A program made the translations under genes and the position numbers. A stretch of DNA of 64,000 nt from Chitinophagales bacterium (GTDB lineage Bacteria; Bacteroidota; Bacteroidia; Chitinophagales; CAIOSU01), in contig JBBDNB010000044.1 of assembly GCA_040877935.1 (NCBI GenBank), positions 1-64,000 on the forward strand, read 5' to 3'. Of the stretch, positions 54,148 through 61,780 are shown piece after piece; the first letter of the stretch is position 1, and each line of letters starts with the position of its first letter. The notes beneath the pieces are model-generated. The model had not been told where the DNA came from. It worked only from the letters and a program-made list of their open reading frames with translations, and searched no databases.

Positions 54148-54378
54148 TTATTTGTTTGAATGATCATTTTTAAGAACAACCTGCTTTGTACTCCGGCAAT
54201 CTGAACCGTTTATCATTGTGTATTTTATACCACTTTTTTCCGATGCCTTACATAGGTCTTCCAGGATTTTGTAAACTTGAAATTTACCTATGCTATGGAA
54301 AAGATTGGGATAACGTTCCCTAATTTCATCGCTCAGTTTTTTTACAATGTTGCTTAATTGAGTGTCGGGTTTTTTCAT
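54148..54378 (-). CDS. Small uncharacterised protein in AraC-type regulon
   Basis: About 76 residues from the ATG at 54378, chosen because it matches the start of its neighbour; an ATG two codons upstream and a TTG at 54402 are alternatives. Contains NIVKKLSDEIRERYPNLF and CKASEKSGIKYTMINGSDC. Unknown family. A TTACANNATT pair lies ~100 bp upstream (54481-54518). Confidence 0.58.
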   Translation of the reverse strand: MKKPDTQLSNIVKKLSDEIRERYPNLFHSIGKFQVYKILEDLCKASEKSGIKYTMINGSDCRSTKQVVLKNDHSNK

Positions 54379-54480
54379 GACCATACAGATTTTGATTGAC
54401 AAATTCAGTCTTTCGTACCCATTTTAAATTGCTTAGATGATTCTTACATATAAAAGTGGGTCGGATAAATGAGAAAAGCG

Positions 54481-54518
54481 TTACAAAATTTTTAGAAAAT
54501 CTTACATAATTCACACTT
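54481..54518 (-). promoter_or_regulatory. AraC-type operator 5
   Basis: TTACAAAATT (54481) and TTACATAATT (54502), 21 bp apart, followed by CACACTT. It faces the gene at 54378 (about 100 bp) and possibly the run down to the desaturase. Confidence 0.72.
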
Positions 54519-54567
54519 TTTGGGGCAAGAATGCCGCCTGTCTGAGAGGGAAAGAATACCTTTATTC

Positions 54568-55287
54568 TTAATCTCTCATAGACAGATTAATCAACTCCAG
54601 GTTGTCAGGACTTACATGCACCAGCCCATAGCGGTTGCGGAATCGGTCGCCTTTGGTACCTTCCTTTAGTTCTTCTGCAGAAAGGCGTTCCGCAAGCGGT
54701 ACAAAATCATTGGTGTGCGCATAGCAAGGGTTTTCCAATGTGGGATAAACTTTATTATAATTGTTTAAAACCATACTGACATTTGCGGTGATGAAATCCA
54801 CCGGCAGCTTATCTTTCCGGGTATTAATCTTTATTAGAATAGCCTGAACAGGGTCAGTGGCGACTGCAATGTGATCAAACCCTAATTTCAGCGCGAGTGC
54901 GTATCCATAAAAAAGATTTTCTGTACTGTGCTCTGCCCTCGATTCCACAAAAATGTGCTTGGCTGGAATCCCCAGGCTTTGGGCATATTGCGCCATGATC
55001 TCCGATTCCACATAGGGCGTGTGTACTGCGGCTCCTGAAAAAATCACATTTTCGGTAATGCCGTTCTTTATAAGGTGATAAGCCCAAAACACTCGCAGCC
55101 GCATCACAAAGTTGATTTCCTGCTCGCTTTCCGTGTAAGGGAACCCCGGCACGATTACCACATCATAAGGTGCTGTGCGTTGCGCTTTGTTGTATTGAGC
55201 CTGTGGGAACAACACGCATCCAGAAAGAAGCGTAGCCAACGCTATCAGCAGTAGGATTGTGGGAAAGGTATTTTCTGTGGTTTTCAT
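54568..55287 (-). CDS. YdcF family (DUF218) lipoprotein
   Basis: A 239-residue lipoprotein (signal to TLLSGC, C24) with the DUF218/ElyC-SanA-YdcF fold: PYDVVIVPGFPYTE, NGITENVIFSGAAVHTPYVESEIMAQYAQSLGIPAKHIFVESRAEHSTENLFYGYAL. Homologues affect cell-wall or envelope stability; the reaction is unknown. It begins ~130 bp after an AraC-type operator. The protein lacks the second membrane helix of some relatives and uses lipid anchoring instead. Confidence 0.84.
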   Translation of the reverse strand: MKTTENTFPTILLLIALATLLSGCVLFPQAQYNKAQRTAPYDVVIVPGFPYTESEQEINFVMRLRVFWAYHLIKNGITENVIFSGAAVHTPYVESEIMAQYAQSLGIPAKHIFVESRAEHSTENLFYGYALALKLGFDHIAVATDPVQAILIKINTRKDKLPVDFITANVSMVLNNYNKVYPTLENPCYAHTNDFVPLAERLSAEELKEGTKGDRFRNRYGLVHVSPDNLELINLSMRD

Positions 55288-55416
55288 TTTTACTGTTTTG
55301 CCTACAGGTGCTTAGTATATAACAAAACCTGTGTCCGGAAGTTTTGCAGGGAGAACAACATGCGCAAAAGTGTATTGAAATTTGATTAAAATTCGGAAAG
55401 TATGTGAAGGAAATTG

Positions 55417-55454
55417 TTACAAAATTTTAGGAAATACTTACATGATTCACACAT
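55417..55454 (-). promoter_or_regulatory. AraC-type operator 6 (upstream of YdcF gene)
   Basis: TTACAAAATT (55417) and TTACATGATT (55438), 21 bp apart, followed by CACACAT. The start codon at 55287 is 130 bp away. Confidence 0.75.
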
Positions 55455-55505
55455 TGCAATAACATTATGGAATGATTGAAGTAAATTCACAATTACGCCT
55501 AGCAC

Positions 55506-55551
55506 AATTCCTCAGTAGCCTCAAGGCATGCCTTGAGGCTACTGAGGAATT
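55506..55551. repeat. 46-bp perfect palindrome
   Basis: AATTCCTCAGTAGCCTCAAG at 55506 is followed by GC, then by its exact reverse complement; the centre is GGCATGCC. All 23 base pairs match. It would form a stable cruciform or, in RNA, a strong hairpin. The right half then continues as the tandem repeat. Confidence 0.9.
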
Positions 55552-55630
55552 ATCTTGTGGCTACTGAGGAATTATCTTGTGGCTACTGAGGAATTATCTT
55601 GTGGCTACTGTGGAATTATCTTGTGGCTAC
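55539..55630 (+). repeat. 22-bp tandem repeat
   Basis: Four copies of CTACTGAGGAATTATCTTGT plus GG, starting at 55539, 55561, 55583 and 55605; the fourth has one change (CTACTGTGG), and a partial fifth follows. The unit contains the palindrome's outer sequence (CTACTGAGGAATT), so the two structures share an origin. Confidence 0.9.
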
Positions 55631-55827
55631 ATTGGCTAGTTCAACAGACCTGAAATTTAAATTAGGATAAAATAATTTCTTCTGAACGACCAATTTTCAC
55701 AAGGCTTTTCATGGGGCATGAAAGACATTCTGCCAAAAAATGGTTGAAGTTGAACCCTGATTTAATAAAGCAAATGAGATTCTTGATGCATTAGTATTCA
55801 TCCTTAATTTTTACTATATTAATAGAA

Positions 55828-56316
55828 ATGAAAAATTCAAATAAATCCCCTCAAAATCCCCTAAATATCCTTCTTGCAGATGATGATTTGGACGATTGCT
55901 TTCTATTTACAGAAGCACTGGAGGAATTGCAGGTAGATGTCCAGCTTAAAATGGTCCACGATGGCGAACAATTGATGCAGTGGCTCACTGATAAAGCCAA
56001 TAAACTTCCGGATATTCTTTTTCTCGACATCAATATGCCGCGCAAAAATGGATTGGACTGTTTATCGGAAATAAAAAACAACGAGCTTCTCCAAAATTTA
56101 TCGGTAGTTATTTTTTCCACCTCCTCTGATAATGATATGGTAGTACAGGTCTATAAAGATGCCGCGCATTATTATATCCACAAACCCCCTAAATTCTCAC
56201 AGCTCAAAAATATAATACAAAATGTGCTTAGCCTTCTGGGGCAGGAAAATAGCCCCCTTCCCTTAAAGGAAAAGTTTATCCTTACGGGAATTACAGAAAA
56301 TCCCAAATTGAAATGA
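55828..56316 (+). CDS. Single-domain response regulator (Rcp1-like)
   Basis: A 162-residue receiver-only protein. The acidic pocket is DDDLDDC (18-24), the phosphorylated aspartate is D67 (FLDINMPRKNG), the Ser/Thr switch is in IFSTSS and the lysine in YIHKPP. No output domain. It precedes the CheB-CheR-kinase fusion with a 4-bp overlap (ATGA) and is probably its phosphorylation partner. A C-terminal tail of ~25 residues extends past the receiver fold. Confidence 0.92.
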   Translation: MKNSNKSPQNPLNILLADDDLDDCFLFTEALEELQVDVQLKMVHDGEQLMQWLTDKANKLPDILFLDINMPRKNGLDCLSEIKNNELLQNLSVVIFSTSSDNDMVVQVYKDAAHYYIHKPPKFSQLKNIIQNVLSLLGQENSPLPLKEKFILTGITENPKLK

Positions 56317-59300
56317 AACCAACAGCCGATCCAAAAAAAAGCAGAAAAAAATCAACTAAATCTGCCAATTTATTTCCAGTAATAGGTATTGGCGCCTCCG
56401 CAGGCGGCTTGGATGCCTTTAAAAAACTGATCAAAACCATTCCCGAAGATTCAGGTATGGCATTCGTGCTGGTTCAGCATCTTGATCCGCACCACGAAAG
56501 CATGTTGCCAGAAATTTTGCAAAAAGAAACAAGTGTGCCTGTTGTAGAAATTACGGATGACATTAAAGTGGAGCCGAACCATATTTACGTGATTCCCAGC
56601 AATAAAATGATGGTGGCAAGGGATAGCGTTTTATTGCTCACTAAGCGTCCTGAAAAAAGCATAACCGATCGCACCCTGCCCATAGACTTATTTTTCACTT
56701 CCTTGGCAGAGGTGCATCAAAGCCATGCGATAGGGGTGGTGTTATCGGGCACTGGCAGCGATGGCACACTGGGGCTGAAAATGATAAAAGATCACGGTGG
56801 CATTACCATTGCGCAGGAAGAAGCCTCCGCTGCTTACAACGGAATGCCCCACAGCGCAGTGCAGGCAAATGTGGTTGACTTCATTCTTACACCAGAAAAA
56901 ATTCCGCAAAAATTAATAGAGCTTTGCTCCAATATGGATAAAAGTGATGAGGATCTGCAAAACCTCTTGCAGCCCGAGGAGGAGGTTTTTAAAAAAATTC
57001 TCGCGCTGCTATCCATTCGCAAGGGAGTCGATTTTACTTATTATAAACAGACAACAGTGCGCAGAAGGATATTGCGCAGGATGGCCTTGAGTAAAATCGA
57101 TAAGCTAGCCACTTACCTTAAAAAAATAAGGGAAAATACTGCGGAGCAAAATATTTTATACCAGGATCTTTTAATTCCGGTAACAGCTTTTTTTCGCGAC
57201 ACAGATACCTTTGACTATTTATGTGAAAATGTTTTTCCGCGCATTGTAGAAAACAAAGCGCCTGGCGAAACCATACGGGTGTGGGTAGCGGGATGCAGCA
57301 CAGGAGAAGAGGCCTATTCCATTGCCATGTGTTTTAGGGAAATATTGGACGACAATAGAAGAGTGCAAATTTTTGCCAGCGACTTAAGCGAACCTGCCAT
57401 TGCAAAAGCGCGCTCTGGTATTTATACTAAAAAAGAGGTGGAAGCCTTAATGCCAAAACGCTTGCAGAAATTTTTCAAGAAACACAATGGCAATTATCTG
57501 GTGAATAAAAACGTGCGGGATATGTGCGTGTTTGCCATTCACAATTTATTAAAAGACCCACCATTCGGCAAAATGGATTTTATCAGTTGTCGCAATGTGC
57601 TTATTTATATGGATCCCTATTTGCAAAAAAAGGCATTGACCACCTTTCATTATGCCTTAAATCCGAGGGCAATATTGCTGCTCGGTAAAACAGAAAGTAT
57701 CACTGGAGTGCCTGAACTATTTGCTGTAGTTGAAAAAAAAGACAAATTATTTTCACGCAAAGATGGGCCCGGAAAATACATGCACGTGGCCAGTCAGCGA
57801 AGCGAACAAAGTCTTAGTCCTATTGAAGCCCCGACAGGAAACGAAACTTCACGAACCGATTTTCAAAAAACGGCAGATGATATTATACTCCGCAATTATA
57901 GCCCTGCCGGTGTGGTGATCAACGAAACTGCGGACATCGTGCATTTCAGGGGCAAAACAGGACGCTTTTTAGAGCAGTCGCCCGGCAAGCCAAGCCACAA
58001 CTTATTAAAAATGGCAAAAAGCGGATTGTCTTTTGAATTGCGCAGTATTTTGCACAATGTAAAAAAACAAAATGCCCCTGTTTCAAAAGAAAATATCACC
58101 TTGACAACAGAAGATGGCACACATAAAATCGCTATAGAGGCACTTCCGCTCCCCAATATGATAGAGCCGCATTATATGATTCTCTTTCACGATTCTAAAT
58201 CGCATAGCGACCATCAGTCAGGTTCTAGAAATAGCATCGATAAAACGGCCCCCAGTAAATCAAAAAGCAACAGCAAAGATCAATATATCCAGCAATTAGA
58301 ACAGGAATTGGAGCAAAAGCGCGAAGATATGCACAGCATTATCGAAGATCAAGAAGCAGCCAACGAAGTGCTACAAACTGCAAATGAAGAATTGCTGAGC
58401 AGTAGTGAAGAATTGCAAAGCCTGAACGAAGAATTAGAAACCGGAAAAGAAGAACTGCAAAGTACGAATGAAGAGTTGATAGTGGTAAATCAGGAAATAT
58501 TCAGTTTGAACGAACACGTGACAGAGGCGCGGGATTATGCCGAGGCTATTTTAGCCAATATTCGCGAACCTTTGCTGGTGCTAGATGAAAACTTGATGGT
58601 AAAAACAGCGAACAATGCTTTTTATAAAACATTCCGTGTAAACGAAGCGGAAACGGAAGGTCTTTTGATTTATGATATAGGCGATAAACAATGGAATATC
58701 CCTGCTTTGCGCACATTACTTGAAAAGATCCTTCCTGAAAAATCAAAGATTATCCATTTTGAGGTTACGCATACATTTTCAAACATAGGAAAAAGGGTAT
58801 TGCTATTGAATGCATGGGAAGTAGTCAATAAGAATAACAAGGAAAAATTAATTCTGCTATCGATTGAAGACAATACAGTGCGCTCTAAAATACTAGGGAA
58901 AATTGAAGAAAGCGAAAAACGATTTAGGCAGATGGCCGAGCTGATGCCCCAAAAAATATGGACTGCGGATGCAGCGGGAAATCTGAATTATCTCAATAGC
59001 TGTTGGTTTGAATATACCGGTCTTACATTTAATCAATTAAAGGGCTGGGGATGGGAAAAAGCCGTTCATCCAGATGATTGGCCCAAAACCAAAGATGTCT
59101 GGCTGCGCTCCCTTTCCACAGGAGATAATTTTGAAGTGGAACACCGCTTTTTGAATACGGCAGGAATCTATAAGTGGCATTTAACGCGCGGATTGGCACA
59201 GAAAGATGGGCAAGGAAAAATAACAATGTGGATTGGTACAGATACCGAAATTCAAGGACAGCAGGAGCTAAAACAAGAATTGGAAAGGCAAGTTGTTGAC

Positions 59301-60077
59301 AGAACCCAAGAAGTATTGGAAGCAAATGAAACACTAGAAGAAAAAATTCAGGAGCTTGAAGGAGTGAATTCCGAGCTTGAATCCTTTGCTTACGTTTCCA
59401 GCCACGATTTGCAAGAGCCACTGCGCAAAATACAAACCTTTGCAGACCGTATTCTTGAAAAAGAAAACAAGAACCTATCTCCTAAGGGCAAGGATTATTT
59501 CCAACGGATGCAGTCTGCCGCCAATCGCATGCAGGTGCTCATTAAAGATATACTGACTTTTTCCAGGGTAAAAACTACGGAAGGGGATTTTGAAATTACA
59601 GACCTGAAAACTATTATTGAGGATGTGAAAATAGAACTCAAAGTAGAAATAGACGAAAAGCAGGTAAATATTGAAGCCGATGAATTGGGAATGGCTAAAA
59701 TCATCCCTTTCCAGTTCCGGCAGCTTATGCAAAACCTGATCAGCAACTCCATTAAGTTTTCAAAACCTGGACAGCGGCCACACATCGTAATCAAGAGCAG
59801 TATTGTAAAAGGCGATACTGTGAAAAACACCATGCTATTGCCTGAATTAAATTATTGCCACATTTCTTTTTCAGACAATGGTATTGGTTTTGCTCCCAAA
59901 TTTAAGGACAAGATATTTGAGGTATTTCAAAAATTGCACAGCAGAGACGAATATCCGGGCACTGGCATTGGCTTGTCGATTGTGAAAAAGATTGTGTCTT
60001 ATCACGATGGCGCAATTACTGCTAAAAGCACCTTGAATGAAGGGGCTACTTTTGATATTTATATTCCTGAAGACTAA
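56313..60077 (+). CDS. CheB-CheR-PAS-histidine kinase fusion protein
   Basis: A 1254-residue cytoplasmic signalling protein. Order: CheB methylesterase (~20-215; triad S29 in GIGASAGG, H56 in QHLDPHHE, D150 in GTGSDGT), CheR methyltransferase (~235-480; FFRDTDTF, SAM loop GCSTGEEAYS from 327), coiled coil (~653-740), PAS (~741-860), a second PAS (~870-995, NYLNSCWFEYTGL), and a histidine kinase (phospho-acceptor H1031 in SSHDLQEP, N-box NLISNSIKF, G-box DNGIGFAP and GTGIGLS). No membrane segment. It overlaps one response regulator and is followed 12 bp later by another. There is no classical receptor, CheA or CheW gene around it, so the CheB/CheR part may not serve chemotaxis. Confidence 0.93.
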   Translation: MKPTADPKKSRKKSTKSANLFPVIGIGASAGGLDAFKKLIKTIPEDSGMAFVLVQHLDPHHESMLPEILQKETSVPVVEITDDIKVEPNHIYVIPSNKMMVARDSVLLLTKRPEKSITDRTLPIDLFFTSLAEVHQSHAIGVVLSGTGSDGTLGLKMIKDHGGITIAQEEASAAYNGMPHSAVQANVVDFILTPEKIPQKLIELCSNMDKSDEDLQNLLQPEEEVFKKILALLSIRKGVDFTYYKQTTVRRRILRRMALSKIDKLATYLKKIRENTAEQNILYQDLLIPVTAFFRDTDTFDYLCENVFPRIVENKAPGETIRVWVAGCSTGEEAYSIAMCFREILDDNRRVQIFASDLSEPAIAKARSGIYTKKEVEALMPKRLQKFFKKHNGNYLVNKNVRDMCVFAIHNLLKDPPFGKMDFISCRNVLIYMDPYLQKKALTTFHYALNPRAILLLGKTESITGVPELFAVVEKKDKLFSRKDGPGKYMHVASQRSEQSLSPIEAPTGNETSRTDFQKTADDIILRNYSPAGVVINETADIVHFRGKTGRFLEQSPGKPSHNLLKMAKSGLSFELRSILHNVKKQNAPVSKENITLTTEDGTHKIAIEALPLPNMIEPHYMILFHDSKSHSDHQSGSRNSIDKTAPSKSKSNSKDQYIQQLEQELEQKREDMHSIIEDQEAANEVLQTANEELLSSSEELQSLNEELETGKEELQSTNEELIVVNQEIFSLNEHVTEARDYAEAILANIREPLLVLDENLMVKTANNAFYKTFRVNEAETEGLLIYDIGDKQWNIPALRTLLEKILPEKSKIIHFEVTHTFSNIGKRVLLLNAWEVVNKNNKEKLILLSIEDNTVRSKILGKIEESEKRFRQMAELMPQKIWTADAAGNLNYLNSCWFEYTGLTFNQLKGWGWEKAVHPDDWPKTKDVWLRSLSTGDNFEVEHRFLNTAGIYKWHLTRGLAQKDGQGKITMWIGTDTEIQGQQELKQELERQVVDRTQEVLEANETLEEKIQELEGVNSELESFAYVSSHDLQEPLRKIQTFADRILEKENKNLSPKGKDYFQRMQSAANRMQVLIKDILTFSRVKTTEGDFEITDLKTIIEDVKIELKVEIDEKQVNIEADELGMAKIIPFQFRQLMQNLISNSIKFSKPGQRPHIVIKSSIVKGDTVKNTMLLPELNYCHISFSDNGIGFAPKFKDKIFEVFQKLHSRDEYPGTGIGLSIVKKIVSYHDGAITAKSTLNEGATFDIYIPED

Positions 60078-60089
60078 ATAATTATTTAT

Positions 60090-60536
60090 ATGGAAACCAA
60101 AGCAATTAACATACTACTTGCCGATGATGATGATGGCGATCGCCTTCTTTTTAAGGAAGCTATTGGTGAATTGAAAATAAAATCAGTTGTTCATACGGTG
60201 AATGATGGAAATCAATTGATGGACTATCTTAAAAAAGGTGGTAACCCTTTGCCCCAACTTATTTTTTTGGATTTGAACATGCCGCAAAAAAACGGTTTGG
60301 AATGTTTGGTAGAAATTAGAAGCGACAAAAAGTTAAAGGATATAGCCATTGCCATTTTTTCTACCTCAGCTTCTGAAAAGGATATTGATGCTACATTTAT
60401 AAACGGTGCAAATGTTTATATCCAAAAACCCAATAGCTTTATTGTGCTCAAGGAAGTATTGTCCAAAGCAATTTCAACTGCACACCTCTATCAGCATCCA
60501 CCTTTTAATAAAGATAATTTTTTACTGAGGGTTTGA
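60090..60536 (+). CDS. Single-domain response regulator 2
   Basis: A 148-residue receiver-only protein similar to the one at 55828 but clearly diverged. Acidic cluster DDDDGD (12-17), phosphorylation site D61 (FLDLNMPQKNG), STSASE and YIQKPN. It starts 12 bp after the kinase fusion gene, so the kinase is bracketed by two receivers on one transcript. The two may form alternate outputs of the kinase. Confidence 0.92.
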   Translation: METKAINILLADDDDGDRLLFKEAIGELKIKSVVHTVNDGNQLMDYLKKGGNPLPQLIFLDLNMPQKNGLECLVEIRSDKKLKDIAIAIFSTSASEKDIDATFINGANVYIQKPNSFIVLKEVLSKAISTAHLYQHPPFNKDNFLLRV

Positions 60537-60591
60537 TTTGAAATGCATTAGGAAATTCCTGCTTGCAGCAAGCAAGTATTCCCGCTTGAAA

Positions 60592-61161
60592 TCACACCAT
60601 TTTTAAGTTTTCAAGCGCTTGTCGTCTTTTCTTTTTGATTTGCTTGAAGTAGCTGGGCGTTAATCCTGTTATTTTCTTGAATTGATTGGACAGATGTGCC
60701 ACGCTGCTGTAATCCAGTTTGTAGGATATTTCAGTAAGGTTGAGCTCATCGTACAAGAGCAGCTCTTTTACTTTTTCAATTTTATGGGCAATGAAGAATT
60801 GCACAATGGTGATGCCCGTAGTTTCAGAAAAAATATTGGCAAGATAAGTATAGTCGTGCTCTAGTTTTTGGCTGAGATAAATGGAATGTTTGATCTTTGG
60901 CATTTGCGGCTCATTGTGTACCATTTCTACAATGACATTTTTTATTCTCTCTATCAACATGGCTTTTTTATCGTCCATCAGCTCAAGCCCTGATTCAAGC
61001 AATTCGATTTTCAATTGATTGCGCTGCTCAGGAGTAATGTCTTCGATAATTTCCACATCTCCCAGTTCAACTGTTACATAGTGCAGCCCCATTTTCTCAA
61101 GTTTCTCTTTCACCATCATCTTGCAGCGAAGGGAAACCATGTATTTGACATATAATTTCAT
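60592..61161 (-). CDS. AraC family transcriptional regulator with HMA-like N-terminus
   Basis: A 189-residue regulator with a C-terminal AraC-type double helix-turn-helix (~95-185): TTGITIVQFFIAHKIEKVKELLLYDELNLTEISYKLDYSSVAHLSNQFKKITGLTPSYF. The N-terminal ~75 residues resemble a ferredoxin-like heavy-metal-associated domain common in this Bacteroidota group (usually starting MVCxRC). Here the motif reads MVSLRC, so one metal-binding cysteine has been lost. It is the only AraC protein in the window and has its own type of operator just upstream (61189-61226). It probably controls the seven TTACANNATT pairs listed here. Confidence 0.85.
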   Translation of the reverse strand: MKLYVKYMVSLRCKMMVKEKLEKMGLHYVTVELGDVEIIEDITPEQRNQLKIELLESGLELMDDKKAMLIERIKNVIVEMVHNEPQMPKIKHSIYLSQKLEHDYTYLANIFSETTGITIVQFFIAHKIEKVKELLLYDELNLTEISYKLDYSSVAHLSNQFKKITGLTPSYFKQIKKKRRQALENLKMV

Positions 61162-61188
61162 GTCTCTAAGTTAATCATTTTTGAAGGG

Positions 61189-61226
61189 ATGTGTGAATGA
61201 TGTAATTCTTTCCCTGAATTGTGTAA
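61189..61226 (+). promoter_or_regulatory. AraC-type operator 7 (between regulator and lmo0937-like gene)
   Basis: Reverse-strand half-sites TTACACAATT (complement ends at 61226) and TTACATCATT followed by CACACAT (complement 61189-61205), 21 bp apart. It points to the plus-strand gene at 61297, 71 bp away, and CATCTTTA lies ~22 bp downstream where a -7 element would be. It might also affect the divergent AraC gene. Confidence 0.78.
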
Positions 61227-61296
61227 GGATTTAGCCCCATAGTAGCCCCATCTTTACATCATCAAATTTTCATTCCTCATAAAAAAATAAAAGACC

Positions 61297-61452
61297 ATGG
61301 GAAATCTACTTTACATCATTGCCGTAATTCTAATAATAGGCTGGGCACTCGGGTTCTTCGCTTTTAATACCGGGGGGATCATTCACATATTGCTAGTGAT
61401 TGCACTCATAGCTATAATACTTAGGGTAATCAGTGGCCGCAGAGTGCTGTAA
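61297..61452 (+). CDS. Lmo0937-like small membrane protein
   Basis: A 51-residue protein with two hydrophobic segments: LLYIIAVILIIGWALGFFAF and IIHILLVIALIAIILRVISG. This matches the Lmo0937 family, small membrane proteins that occur with CsbD and other stress genes; function unknown. ATG at 61297 and stop at 61450. It is the nearest gene downstream of operator 7. Confidence 0.82.
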   Translation: MGNLLYIIAVILIIGWALGFFAFNTGGIIHILLVIALIAIILRVISGRRVL

Positions 61453-61511
61453 TATTTCAATTATCAATCAAATAAATTTAACTCAAAACATAACAAAAAA
61501 ACTTTAACAAA

Positions 61512-61703
61512 ATGAAAAAATTATTTATTACCTCTACATTGGCATTTTTAATTGTAATGGGCTTTAGCTCTTGCAGAAAATGTGTGGTCTGCAACAAAGA
61601 TTCCGAGCCTGAAGTTAGGCTTTGTGAAGGAGATTACAACAGCAATACTGAATATGGAGCTACTGTAGATTTCTACGAAGCGAGAGGTTTCGATTGTAGA
61701 TAA
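61512..61703 (+). CDS. Small Cys-rich lipoprotein
   Basis: A 63-residue protein with a lipoprotein signal (LAFLIVMGFSSC, C21). The mature 43 residues contain five more cysteines (CRKCVVCNKD, RLCEGDY, FDCR), which could form disulfides or bind metal. No family known. It follows the Lmo0937-like gene by 59 bp and ends at a hairpin terminator. Confidence 0.65.
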   Translation: MKKLFITSTLAFLIVMGFSSCRKCVVCNKDSEPEVRLCEGDYNSNTEYGATVDFYEARGFDCR

Positions 61704-61709
61704 ATTAGC

Positions 61710-61742
61710 AACCGGAGTCATTCGTGGCTCCGGTTTGTTTTT
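61710..61742 (+). terminator. Rho-independent terminator
   Basis: AACCGGAG (61710-61717) pairs with CTCCGGTT (61728-61735), 10-nt loop, then a T-rich run. It ends the small lipoprotein gene. Confidence 0.85.
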
Positions 61743-61780
61743 TTAACTTTTTAATTTTTAAAAATTTAAACCAAACTATT

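Larger units (their letters stand above)
55288..55827. other. Intergenic region with operator, palindrome and tandem repeat
   Basis: A 540-bp region between divergent genes. It holds an AraC-type operator (55417-55454), a 46-bp perfect palindrome (55506-55551), four 22-bp tandem repeats (55539-55626), and, toward the response regulator, plain A+T-rich DNA with no further recognised gene. Confidence 0.8.

Noticed and set aside
55539-55630. 22-bp repeats considered as a CRISPR array
   Set aside because: Copies are directly adjacent with no spacers, only four units, and no cas gene is in the window.
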